NCBI GenBank assembly: GCA_045657105.1
Contig: JAZOSN010000050.1
Location: 1-17,893, forward strand
DNA length: 17,893 bases
Direction: 5' to 3'
Origin: SIG672 sp045657105
GTDB lineage: Bacteria > Bacillota > Clostridia > Oscillospirales > CAG-272
The stretch's first letter is position 1. Every line of letters begins with the position of its first letter. The position numbers and the translations under genes are program-made. Of the stretch, positions 1 to 7,021 are shown piece by piece. The notes under the pieces were generated by a model. That model was given only the letters and a program-made list of their open reading frames with translations, searched no databases and was not told the DNA's origin.

Positions 1-2
1 AA

Positions 3-659
3 TCAGTTCTTTGCTCCGTTGACAGCCAGATAGTTTTTGATACGCGTTACGTTTTCTGCGTTCTTTTCGTCCTCTTCGAGGTACTCGATGATGTCGTAAA
101 CGTCAACGACGGAGTACACGGGGAAGCCGAACTGCTCCTCGATCTCCTGCATAGCGCCCTTTTCGGTCTGTCCCTTTTCTTTGCGGTCCACCATGATCAA
201 GGTTGCCGCAACGCGAGTGCCCTCTACGTGGGAGAGGATCTCCATGCTCTCGCGGATGGCAGTTCCTGCAGTGATAACGTCCTCAATGATGACGATCTCC
301 TCACCCTCGGTGGGAACGTATCCTACGAAAACTCCGCCCTCGCCGTGATCCTTTACCTCTTTACGGTTAAAGAAGAAGGGAACGTTGAGATCCTTCTTTG
401 AAAGTGCAACTGCCGCAGAAACCGCGAGCGAGATACCCTTATATGCAGGTCCGTAGAGGACTGCCTTCTTTGCGCCGAGCTTTTCAAAGTACGCCTTGGC
501 GTAGAACTCGCCGAGCTTTGCGATATCGTCGCCCGTCTTGATCATTCCCGCATTTATGAAATAGGGGATCTTTCTTCCGCTTTTGGCGGTGAAATCACCG
601 AATTTGAGCACGCCTGCGCTCTCCAAAAACTGTATAAACTCTCTCTTGTAAGCTTCCAT
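3..659 (-). CDS. pyrE: Orotate phosphoribosyltransferase
   Basis: Transfers phosphoribosyl from PRPP to orotate to give OMP, the fifth step of de novo pyrimidine synthesis, in the cytosol. The protein is 218 residues, normal for the family. The PRPP-binding motif VIIEDVITAGTA lies at about residues 123-134, and the mobile catalytic loop RKEVKDHGEGG at about 99-109. I start at MEAYKREF (ATG at 657-659) because AAGGAG lies 12 bases upstream. A longer in-frame start at 719 would run through the heptamer repeat and add a low-complexity peptide, so I reject it. This is the last gene of the pyr operon in the window. It is separated from pyrF by 532 bp that contain a four-helix-bundle gene flanked by inverted repeats. 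Without that insertion the gap would be roughly 40 bp. Confidence 0.96.
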   Translation of the reverse strand: MEAYKREFIQFLESAGVLKFGDFTAKSGRKIPYFINAGMIKTGDDIAKLGEFYAKAYFEKLGAKKAVLYGPAYKGISLAVSAAVALSKKDLNVPFFFNRKEVKDHGEGGVFVGYVPTEGEEIVIIEDVITAGTAIRESMEILSHVEGTRVAATLIMVDRKEKGQTEKGAMQEIEEQFGFPVYSVVDVYDIIEYLEEDEKNAENVTRIKNYLAVNGAKN

Positions 660-699
660 TATGATTATGTTCTCCTTCTTGAATAATATAAATATAACA

Positions 700-727
700 G
701 TGCAAAGTGCAAAATGCAAAGTGCAAA
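700..727 (+). repeat. Heptamer array A, four units of GTGCAAA
   Basis: Four head-to-tail 7-bp units, GTGCAAA, GTGCAAA, ATGCAAA and GTGCAAA, followed by GTT. Three of four units are identical. It lies between the four-helix-bundle gene and the pyrE ribosome-binding site, in inverted orientation to array B at 1164-1191. It is one of four such arrays in the window. Confidence 0.9.
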
Positions 728-736
728 GTTATGGTA

Positions 737-758
737 GTTTTTCGCAAAGGCGAAAAAC
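737..758. repeat. Palindrome at the 3' side of the four-helix-bundle gene
   Basis: GTTTTTCGC, a four-base AAAG loop, then GCGAAAAAC: a perfect 9-bp stem directly past the stop codon at 761-763. In the gene's direction it is followed by ACTACC rather than a T run, so it is not a good intrinsic terminator. It is better read as part of the repeat-flanked cassette. Confidence 0.75.
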
Positions 759-760
759 CT

Positions 761-1108
761 TTATTTATTTTTGGAATTGCATATCGCCGTTAGTATTGCG
801 ATTATTTCTTTTATATCCGCGTCCAGACTACTATATTCTTTCTCGCACAAATAGTCAGTAGCAGACAGAAGCCTTATCCAATACTGTGTTTCGTTTGCCT
901 CTTTGAGTGCAATTGCCATTTTAGCATAAAAGTCGAGCCTCGACTGCCCTCGTTCGGCTTCCGTTACGTTTGCACCTATGCTCGTTCCGCTTCTTAAAAG
1001 CTGCTTTGAAAGCGTGTATTCTTTCTTTTCATCGCAAAGATACTTGTAAAGCTTAACGATCCTGACCGCAAACTCAAAGCTTTTTGTTTCTATAATAGCT
1101 TTTTGCAT
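761..1108 (-). CDS. Four-helix-bundle protein (S23 / 23S rRNA intervening-sequence type)
   Basis: A 115-residue, mostly helical protein. The stretches KSFEFAVRIVKLYKYL, LSKQLLRSGTSIGANVTEA, SRLDFYAKMAIALKEANET and YWIRLLSATDYL match the conserved pattern of the four-helix-bundle/IVP family (TIGR02436-like). Members were first seen in insertions inside 23S rRNA genes, and the fold is shared with the Avd accessory protein of diversity-generating retroelements. The molecular role of the free-standing family is unclear. I chose the ATG at 1106-1108 because GGTGA lies five bases upstream; a GTG at 1115-1117 would add three residues. It lies on the same strand as pyrF and pyrE and is probably co-transcribed. 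It has no metabolic link to them and is framed by inverted heptamer arrays, which suggests a passenger. Confidence 0.88.
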   Translation of the reverse strand: MQKAIIETKSFEFAVRIVKLYKYLCDEKKEYTLSKQLLRSGTSIGANVTEAERGQSRLDFYAKMAIALKEANETQYWIRLLSATDYLCEKEYSSLDADIKEIIAILTAICNSKNK

Positions 1109-1129
1109 ATTTTTCACCGTTTAAATGAA

Positions 1130-1154
1130 AATTTCCGAGCAAAGCGAGGAAATT
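1130..1154. repeat. Palindrome upstream of the four-helix-bundle gene
   Basis: AATTTCC and GGAAATT form a perfect 7-bp stem around an 11-base loop containing GCAAAGC. It sits between heptamer array B and the gene start, mirroring the palindrome beside array A. Confidence 0.6.
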
Positions 1155-1163
1155 GTCCTCAAC

Positions 1164-1191
1164 TTTGCACTTTGCACTTTGCACTTTGAAC
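1164..1191 (-). repeat. Heptamer array B, four units
   Basis: On the plus strand the units are TTTGCAC three times, then TTTGAAC. Read on the minus strand they are GTTCAAA and three GTGCAAA units followed by GTT. The array touches the pyrF stop codon (1192-1194) with no spacer and is inverted relative to array A. Confidence 0.9.
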
Positions 1192-1887
1192 TTAACAGAA
1201 TTCCCTCACGCATCTCTCGTATGCGGCAACCGGATCCTCTGCGGCAGTAATCGGACGTCCGACAACGATATAGTCGGATCCAATCTCCTTTGCCTGTGCA
1301 GGAGTCATAACTCTCTTCTGATCTCCGATATCGCCGTCTGCAAATCTTACGCCCGGAGTAACGGTTACGAAATTCTTTCCGCATCTGTCGTGCACCTTGC
1401 CTGCTTCGAGCGGCGAGCAAACGACTCCGTCGAGTCCTGCAAGCTTTGCATTGTGCGCGTAGTGCATAACTACTTCGTCGATCGGCTGCTTAATGAGAAG
1501 ATCGTTCTCCATAGCGCTCTGGTCGGTAGAGGTGAGCTGAGTTACCGCGATAAGCATCGGTCTTGATCCGTCCTCACGGGTAAGTCCCTCGATCGCCGCC
1601 TCCATCATACGGATAGTTCCGCCTGCGTGAAGGTTGGTCATATCAACGTCAAGTCGCGAGAGAACCGCCATTGACTTCTTTACGGTGTTGGGAATATCGT
1701 GGAGTTTAAGGTCGAGGAAGATCTTGTGTCCTCTCTTTTTAATCTCTTTTACTATCGAAGGGCCCTCTGCTTAGTAAAGCTCCATTCCTATCTTGACAAA
1801 CGGCTTTCTGCCGGTAAACTTATCAAGAAATGCAAATGTTTTTTCCGCGCCGTCAAAGTCACACGCGATGATTACGTCCTTTCCCAT
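1192..1887 (-). pseudogene. pyrF: Orotidine 5'-phosphate decarboxylase, interrupted by an in-frame stop
   Basis: Decarboxylates OMP to UMP, the last step of the pathway. Read through, the frame from ATG 1885-1887 gives 231 codons with all family signatures: ACDF near the N-terminus, FVKIGMEL, the catalytic DLKLHDIPNT at residues 59-68, then TPGVR and the phosphate-binding VVGRPI near the C-terminus. Codon 39 (1771-1773) is TAA. It follows MELY and precedes AEGP, a place where relatives commonly have a second Tyr, so one TAC-to-TAA change explains it. The next in-frame ATG (codon 73, at 1671) lies past the catalytic residues, so a restart could not give an active enzyme. No other damage is visible. 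ATG overlaps the pyrD stop by one base (TAATG), implying coupled translation. A sequencing or assembly error is as likely as a real null. Confidence 0.85.
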
Positions 1888-2798
1888 TATCTTACTCCTC
1901 CTATTATGTCTTTTAAATTGTCTATTTTATATTTTTCCATTACGCGAGGAAGATCCTCGATAATATCTCTACACGCATAAGGGTTTATAAGGTTTGCCGC
2001 TCCGACCTCAACCGCAGTTGCGCCTGCGAGCATCATTTCGATAACGTCCTCCGCGCTTGAAACCCGGCCCATTCCGATAACGGGCACTTTAACCGCGTTT
2101 GCAACCTGATATACCATTCTGACTGCTACGGGGAATATAGCCGATCCCGAAAATCCGCCCATTTTATTGGCTATCACAGGGCGTCTTGTACGAAGATCTA
2201 TTCTCATTCCGAGCAGAGTGTTTATAAGACTTATTCCGTCCGCGCCTGCCTCCTCGCACGCCTTCGCTATCGAAACTATATCGGTAACGTTCGGCGAGAG
2301 CTTGATGATAACAGGCTTGGTCGTCACTTTTTTGACCGCTCTCGTGACCTCCGCCGCCGCCTCGGGCGAGGTTCCGAAGGACATTCCGCCGCCGTGTACG
2401 TTCGGGCAGCTTACGTTGACTTCAAGCCAACCGACCTGCTCGCATTTATCAAGTCTTTCGCAGGTATAGACGTATTCGTCTACCGAAAATCCTGAAACGT
2501 TCGCCATAACAGGCTTGTTAAAGCACTTTTTCAGCTTCGGAAGCTCCTCGGCAATTACCTTCTCAACTCCCGGATTTTGCAGTCCGACCGAGTTTATCAT
2601 TCCCATCGGGCACTCGGCAATTCGAGGTGTGGGATTTCCGAATCTCGGATCCTTGGTCGTTCCCTTGAAAGAAAACGTGCCGAGCATATTTATATCGTAG
2701 AGCTCCGCGAATTCGTATCCGAAGCCGTACGTTCCGCTTGCCGGAATTATCGGGTTATCGAGCTCGATTCCGCAAAGATTTACACTCATTTTTCCCAT
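1887..2798 (-). CDS. pyrD: Dihydroorotate dehydrogenase, class 1B catalytic subunit
   Basis: Oxidises dihydroorotate to orotate with FMN. The class 1B enzyme is a PyrD2PyrK2 complex that passes electrons to NAD+ through PyrK. The protein is 303 residues. Visible signatures are the N-terminal NPIIPASGTYGFG, the catalytic-base Cys131 in NVSCPNVHGGG, GADGISLINTLLGM, the FMN-binding GGFSGSAIFPVA and the phosphate loop GMGRVSSAEDV. A Cys base and an adjacent pyrK mark class 1B. I chose ATG 2796-2798 because GGGAGG lies seven bases before it. An upstream in-frame start at 2837 would only read the pyrK tail. The start overlaps the end of pyrK by 13 bp and the stop overlaps the pyrF ATG by one base, so pyrK, pyrD and pyrF look translationally coupled. 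Confidence 0.97.
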   Translation of the reverse strand: MGKMSVNLCGIELDNPIIPASGTYGFGYEFAELYDINMLGTFSFKGTTKDPRFGNPTPRIAECPMGMINSVGLQNPGVEKVIAEELPKLKKCFNKPVMANVSGFSVDEYVYTCERLDKCEQVGWLEVNVSCPNVHGGGMSFGTSPEAAAEVTRAVKKVTTKPVIIKLSPNVTDIVSIAKACEEAGADGISLINTLLGMRIDLRTRRPVIANKMGGFSGSAIFPVAVRMVYQVANAVKVPVIGMGRVSSAEDVIEMMLAGATAVEVGAANLINPYACRDIIEDLPRVMEKYKIDNLKDIIGGVR

Positions 2799-3526
2799 AG
2801 TATTTCCTCCCTGCACAGAATAGGTCCGTCCTTGCATATACGCTTATATCCTGTCACCGTCTTGCACGAGCAACCCATACAAGCGCCAAATCCGCAACCC
2901 ATTCTCTCTTCGAAGCTGAACTGTGCGGGGCAGTCGGTAGCATTATAAAGTGCTCTGAGCATCGGTTCGGGGCCGCAGGTCATTATCGAGGAATATTCTC
3001 CTACCGTACCGAGCGCGTCGGTAACAAATCCCTTGATGCCACAGCTTCCGTCCACCGTGGTTACGGTAAAGCTTACGCCGAGCTTTTCAAACTCCTCTTT
3101 ATAAAATACCTCGTGTGCGCTTCCAAAGCCTGCAACAACTTTTACGTTCTTACCTGCCTTGACAAGCTCCTTTGCGAGCAGATACATCGGGGGAAGTCCG
3201 ACTCCTCCGCCGACGAGCAGAGGACTCTCGCCGCTCTTTTCAAGATCGTATCCGTTTCCGAGTCCTGTGAGTATATCGAGTTCCTCGCCGCCGACCATCT
3301 CGGACATCTTCTCGGTGCCCTTGCCGACGACCTTATATATGAGAGTCAGAATATCTCCCTCGACGTCGCATACCGAGATCGGTCTGCGAAGATAAAATCC
3401 GTCGAGCTGAATATTGACGAACTGTCCGGGCGCGGTAATATGCGAGTTGTCGCCCGAAAGCTTCATTTCAAACGTGTTTTTCGCAACCTCGCGGTTCGAA
3501 ACCACTCTAAAAATCGACTGCTTCAT
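2786..3526 (-). CDS. pyrK: Dihydroorotate dehydrogenase electron-transfer subunit
   Basis: FAD/[2Fe-2S] subunit that carries electrons from PyrD to NAD+. From ATG 3524-3526 the protein has 246 residues. It opens with SIFRVVSNREVA, matching the usual family N-terminus, followed by the FAD motif RRPISVCD, the nucleotide-binding LLVGGGVGLPP, TCGPEPML and a C-terminal iron-sulphur ligand set C-x4-C-x2-C-x11-C (Cys 211, 216, 219, 231). A longer start at 3560-3562 adds MENFFKSFPKEK, encoded largely by a perfect palindrome. The only good ribosome site (AAGGAG, 3585-3590) is 22 bases from that upstream ATG and 58 from the family start, so the true start is uncertain. The 5' region appears remodelled by inserted repeats. 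The end overlaps pyrD by 13 bp. Confidence 0.95.
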   Translation of the reverse strand: MKQSIFRVVSNREVAKNTFEMKLSGDNSHITAPGQFVNIQLDGFYLRRPISVCDVEGDILTLIYKVVGKGTEKMSEMVGGEELDILTGLGNGYDLEKSGESPLLVGGGVGLPPMYLLAKELVKAGKNVKVVAGFGSAHEVFYKEEFEKLGVSFTVTTVDGSCGIKGFVTDALGTVGEYSSIMTCGPEPMLRALYNATDCPAQFSFEERMGCGFGACMGCSCKTVTGYKRICKDGPILCREEILWEK

Positions 3527-3536
3527 TTTTTCTTTT

Positions 3537-3560
3537 GGAAAACTTTTAAAAAAGTTTTCC
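3537..3560. repeat. Palindrome inside the possible pyrK N-terminal extension
   Basis: GGAAAACTTTT, two bases, AAAAGTTTTCC: a perfect 11-bp stem. It lies between the two candidate pyrK starts and encodes most of the extension ENFFKSF if the upstream start is used. Confidence 0.8.
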
Positions 3561-3582
3561 ATTGATTTGCTTGCAAATCAAT
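3561..3582. repeat. Palindrome overlapping the upstream pyrK ATG
   Basis: ATTGATTTGC, TT, GCAAATCAAT: a perfect 10-bp stem whose end contains the first two bases of the upstream ATG. Folding it in the mRNA would bring AAGGAG at 3585-3590 next to that start. Its core ATTTGCTTGCAAAT recurs at 3698-3715. Confidence 0.8.
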
Positions 3583-3604
3583 TTCTCCTTCTCAAAACAT
3601 TTTC

Positions 3605-3655
3605 CTGAAAACCCTTTTTGAAAAAAGGGTTTTCAGACTTTCCAAAAAACTTTAC
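3605..3655 (+). repeat. Dispersed hairpin repeat, copy 1
   Basis: CTGAAAACCCTTTTT pairs with AAAAAGGGTTTTCAG (3605-3636, 15-bp stem, two-base loop), followed by a tail with TCCAAAAAACTTT. The core and tail resemble the hairpins at 14311 and 15518. Read on the minus strand, in the pyrK leader, no terminator-like T run follows. Confidence 0.7.
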
Positions 3656-3697
3656 TGAAATTGCGAGAATTTAATTAAGGTTTTTGAAGTTCCTCAG

Positions 3698-3715
3698 CAA
3701 TTTGCTTGCAAATTG
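3698..3715. repeat. Small palindrome, second copy of the ATTTGCTTGCAAAT core
   Basis: CAATTTGC, TT, GCAAATTG: a perfect 8-bp stem. It shares a 14-base core with the palindrome at the pyrK start, 137 bp away, suggesting a tiny repeat family. Confidence 0.65.
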
Positions 3716-3719
3716 TGTT

Positions 3720-3796
3720 AAACTTCTTTGAAAAAAGTTTCTTGCGGATCCTTAGGGCAGAGCCCTAAGCAGGGTTTCCTGAGGGACGGCGTCCCT
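3720..3796 (-). repeat. Palindrome cluster at the 3' end of carB
   Basis: Three hairpins in a row downstream of carB. AGGGAC/GTCCCT at 3782-3796 has a three-base loop and touches the carB stop codon. CTTAGGGC/GCCCTAAG at 3751-3769 is an 8-bp stem with a three-base loop. An imperfect AAACTT/AAGTTT hairpin at 3720-3740 leads into a tail with CTTCAAAAACC, resembling the dispersed hairpin family in the opposite orientation to copy 1. None is followed by a proper T run in the carB direction, so read-through into pyrK is likely, perhaps with 3'-end stabilisation. Confidence 0.55.
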
Positions 3797-6700
3797 TAGG
3801 CGTCGATCGTCGAAACCTTAAAGGTTATCTCGTCGAGAACGTCGAGAAGTGCCTTTACCGTGTCGAGGTTTGTGAACATCGTCACGTTGTTTTCAACTGC
3901 ATGACGGCGGATCTGATAGCCGTCCTGCATCTGATCGACCGATCCGGGATCACGGGTGTTGATAACGTATGCAATATATCCCTTGCGGATCTCGCTCGGA
4001 ATTTCGTCGCTTCTCTCGTTGCCGTCGGTGATCTTAGCCATTACCTTGGTGCGGATTCCGTGCTCTTTGAGGAACTTCGCCGTTCCCTCGGTCGCCTGAA
4101 TGTTAAATCCGAGATTGTAGAAGCGTCTGATGAGAGGCAGTGCCTCTTCCTTGTCCTTGTCCGCGATGGTCGCAAGCACTGTTCCGTAGTTCTGTATCTG
4201 CATTCCCGATGCTTGAAGTGCCTTGTAGAGCGCGCGGTTGAGATCGGTATCGTATCCGATAGCCTCACCCGTCGATTTCATCTCAGGCGAGAGATATGTG
4301 TCCATTCCGCGAAGTTTGGCAAACGAGAATACGGGAGCCTTGACGTAGTATCTGTTCTTCTCCGCGGGATAGAACTCGGTAATTCCCTGCTCGCTCAGCG
4401 ACTGACCGAGAATTACCTTAGTCGCGATGTCCGCAAGAGGGTATCCCGTCGCCTTCGAGAGGAAGGGCACCGTTCTCGACGAACGGGGGTTGACCTCTAT
4501 AACGAACACCTCGTCGTTTTTGTCAACTATAAACTGAATATTGTAAAGTCCGACGATGCCGAGTCCGATTCCGAGCTTTTTGCCGTAATCGAGAATCTTT
4601 GCCTTGACCGCGTCCGAAATACTGAACGAGGGGTAAACGCTGATACTGTCGCCGCTATGGACTCCGGTACGCTCAACGAGCTCCATAATGCCCGGAACGA
4701 ATACGTCCTTACCGTCGCAGACCGCGTCGATCTCGACCTCTTTACCCATAATATATCTGTCAACGAGGACAGGCTTGTCCTTGTCGATTTCAACTGCCGT
4801 TTTGAGGTAGTGTCTGAGCTGTCCCTCGTTTGCGATTATCTGCATCGCGCGTCCGCCGAGAACGAAGCTCGGACGAACGAGAACGGGGTAGCCGATCCTT
4901 GCCGCCGTTTCAACACCCTCTTCGATGTCGGTAACTGCCGCGCCGGTAGGCTGAGGAATGTGAAGTTCGGAAAGAATTCTCTCGAACGACTTTCTGTTCT
5001 CTGCTCTGTCGATAGCCTCAACGTCGGTACCGATGATCTTGACTCCGCGCTCGAGCAGAGGTGCGGCGAGGTTTATTGCCGTCTGTCCGCCGAGAGATGC
5101 GATGATCTCGTCAGAGCCCTCGAACGCCACGATATTCATAACGTCCTCAACGGTGAGCGGCTCAAAATAGAGCTTATCCGCCGTCGTATAGTCTGTCGAT
5201 ACGGTTTCGGGGTTGTTATTTATTATGATCGCCTCGTATCCTGCGCTTCTTATCGTCTGAACCGCGTGAACCGAGGAATAGTCAAACTCTACGCCCTGTC
5301 CGATACGGATAGGTCCTGCGCCGAGAACGACCTTCTTTTCCTTATCGGTTACGATCGACTTGTTCTCGCCCGTGTAGCTCGAATAGAAATACGGGATATA
5401 GTGTCCTGTATGCGCGGTGTCTACCATTCTGTATATCGGGTAGATGTTCTTTCCGGTACGGAACTTCCATACGTCGATCTCGCTCATATTCCAGAGCTTT
5501 GCGATATATTTATCCGAAAATCCGAGCTTTTTCGCATCTTTGAGGACGCTTTCGCTCATTACGTTCTTTTTAAGCGTTTCCTCGCAGTCGGTGATGTTTT
5601 TGAGTGCTTCAAGGAAAAGCTCTGTTATCATCGTGATCTCGTGGAGCTTTTCGATCGAAACGCCACGTCTGAGGAGCTCGCAGACCGCAAAGAGCGTGTC
5701 GTCGCGGAAATCCGCCATATACGTAATTATTTCATCGGTAGTCATACTGTCGAATTTTGCCATATGGAAGTGGCAGACTCCGATTTCAAGCGAGCGCACC
5801 GATTTGAGCAGGCACTCTTCGAGAGAAGAGCCGATGCCCATTACCTCACCCGTTGCCTTCATCTGTGTTCCGAGCTTATTGGTCGCGTCCGCGAATTTAT
5901 CAAACGGGAATCTCGGAAGCTTTGCGATGATATAGTCGAGCGAAGGCTCGTATGCCGCATTGGTATTGCCGAGCTTAATATCTTCAAGCGTCATACCGAC
6001 GGCGATCTTAGCGGTAACTCTTGCGAGCGGGTATCCGCTCGCCTTAGATGCAAGTGCCGACGAGCGCGAAACTCTCGGGTTGACCTCGATAAGATAATAT
6101 TCCGAGGTAGTAGGGTGAAGCGCGAACTGTACGTTACAGCCGCCCTCTATTTTAAGCTCCTTGATGAGCTTGATCGCACTGTCGTTGAGCATCTTTTCGT
6201 CTTTCTTCGAAAGGCTCATAATGGGTGCTACGACTACCGAGTCGCCGGTGTGAACGCCAACGGGATCGACGTTTTCCATTCCGCAGATCGTGATCGCGTG
6301 ACCGGTACCGTCGCGCATAACCTCGAACTCGATCTCCTTATATCCCTTTACACTCTTCTCGATAAGAACCTGATGTACGGGAGAAAGCTTGAAGGCGTTG
6401 AGTCCGACCTCTTCGAGCTCCTTCTCGTCTGCGGCAAATCCGCCGCCTGTTCCGCCGAGTGTGAATGCAGGACGGAGAACTACGGGGTATCCTATTCTCT
6501 TTGCCGCCTGCTTTGCCTCTTCAACCGAGTAGGTGATCTCCGAGGGAATGACAGGCTCGCCGATAGATTCGCAGAGCTCCTTGAAAAGCTCTCTGTCCTC
6601 TGCTCTTTCTATACTCTCGCCCGACGTTCCGAGAAGCTCAACTCCGCATTCCGCAAGTATTCCCTTCTTTTCGAGCTGCATAGCGAGGTTAAGACCCGTC

Positions 6701-6978
6701 TGTCCGCCGATACCCGGAATAATAGCGTCAGGACGCTCATATCTTATGATCCGCGAAACGTATTCGAGCGTAAGCGGCTCCATATATACCTTATCAGCGA
6801 TAGAGGTATCGGTCATTATCGTTGCAGGGTTGGAGTTTGCGAGTACAACCTCGTATCCTTCCTCTTTAAGTGCTATACAAGCCTGTGTGCCCGCATAGTC
6901 GAACTCTGCCGCCTGACCGATTACTATCGGGCCGGAGCCTATTATCATTATCTTGTGTATGTCTGTTCTCTTAGGCAT
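3796..6978 (-). CDS. carB: Carbamoyl-phosphate synthase large subunit
   Basis: Builds carbamoyl phosphate from bicarbonate, two ATP and ammonia delivered by the CarA glutaminase; supplies pyrimidines and arginine. The protein is 1060 residues, normal for the family. Two homologous ATP-grasp halves are visible. The first opens with IMIIGSGPIVIGQAAEFDYAG and contains LRPAFTLGGTGGG. The second opens with VLGAGPIRIGQGVEFDYSS and contains VRPSFVLGGRAM. Between them is the oligomerisation region, and the last 130 or so residues form the methylglyoxal-synthase-like allosteric domain ending in DGYQIRRHAVENNV. GAGGTG lies six bases before the ATG. The partner carA is not adjacent: pyrC is upstream and pyrK downstream, so the small subunit must be encoded outside the window. 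The stop lies in the first hairpin of a palindrome cluster. Confidence 0.98.
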   Translation of the reverse strand: MPKRTDIHKIMIIGSGPIVIGQAAEFDYAGTQACIALKEEGYEVVLANSNPATIMTDTSIADKVYMEPLTLEYVSRIIRYERPDAIIPGIGGQTGLNLAMQLEKKGILAECGVELLGTSGESIERAEDRELFKELCESIGEPVIPSEITYSVEEAKQAAKRIGYPVVLRPAFTLGGTGGGFAADEKELEEVGLNAFKLSPVHQVLIEKSVKGYKEIEFEVMRDGTGHAITICGMENVDPVGVHTGDSVVVAPIMSLSKKDEKMLNDSAIKLIKELKIEGGCNVQFALHPTTSEYYLIEVNPRVSRSSALASKASGYPLARVTAKIAVGMTLEDIKLGNTNAAYEPSLDYIIAKLPRFPFDKFADATNKLGTQMKATGEVMGIGSSLEECLLKSVRSLEIGVCHFHMAKFDSMTTDEIITYMADFRDDTLFAVCELLRRGVSIEKLHEITMITELFLEALKNITDCEETLKKNVMSESVLKDAKKLGFSDKYIAKLWNMSEIDVWKFRTGKNIYPIYRMVDTAHTGHYIPYFYSSYTGENKSIVTDKEKKVVLGAGPIRIGQGVEFDYSSVHAVQTIRSAGYEAIIINNNPETVSTDYTTADKLYFEPLTVEDVMNIVAFEGSDEIIASLGGQTAINLAAPLLERGVKIIGTDVEAIDRAENRKSFERILSELHIPQPTGAAVTDIEEGVETAARIGYPVLVRPSFVLGGRAMQIIANEGQLRHYLKTAVEIDKDKPVLVDRYIMGKEVEIDAVCDGKDVFVPGIMELVERTGVHSGDSISVYPSFSISDAVKAKILDYGKKLGIGLGIVGLYNIQFIVDKNDEVFVIEVNPRSSRTVPFLSKATGYPLADIATKVILGQSLSEQGITEFYPAEKNRYYVKAPVFSFAKLRGMDTYLSPEMKSTGEAIGYDTDLNRALYKALQASGMQIQNYGTVLATIADKDKEEALPLIRRFYNLGFNIQATEGTAKFLKEHGIRTKVMAKITDGNERSDEIPSEIRKGYIAYVINTRDPGSVDQMQDGYQIRRHAVENNVTMFTNLDTVKALLDVLDEITFKVSTIDA

Positions 6979-7021
6979 AATGCACCTCGTTATATATTAA
7001 AAATTTTTATTTTCCTGTGTT

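Larger units (their letters stand above)
700..1191. mobile_element. Putative cassette: four-helix-bundle gene between inverted heptamer arrays
   Basis: The interval is bounded by GTGCAAA x4 at its left end and the complementary TTTGCAC-type x4 at its right end, so the two arrays form inverted termini. Just inside each array is a palindrome (737-758 and 1130-1154), and the only gene inside is the S23-type four-helix-bundle protein. The right array abuts the pyrF stop codon directly, and the left array ends about 40 bp before the pyrE start. Removing the interval would leave an ordinary operon spacing. I see no transposase inside it and no clear target duplication. That it moved as a unit is inference. 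Confidence 0.5.

Noticed and set aside
737..758. Intrinsic terminator after the four-helix-bundle gene
   Set aside because: Perfect stem, but no T run follows in the direction of transcription, so pyrE is probably still reached.
700..1191. Diversity-generating retroelement, because the four-helix-bundle protein resembles Avd
   Set aside because: No reverse transcriptase and no template/variable repeat pair in the window.
700..1191. 23S rRNA intervening sequence
   Set aside because: The gene family fits, but there is no rRNA sequence around it; the neighbours are pyrF and pyrE.
1771..1773. Stop-codon reassignment or programmed read-through in pyrF
   Set aside because: TAA ends several neighbouring genes normally (pyrD, carB, pyrC), and no read-through signal is visible.
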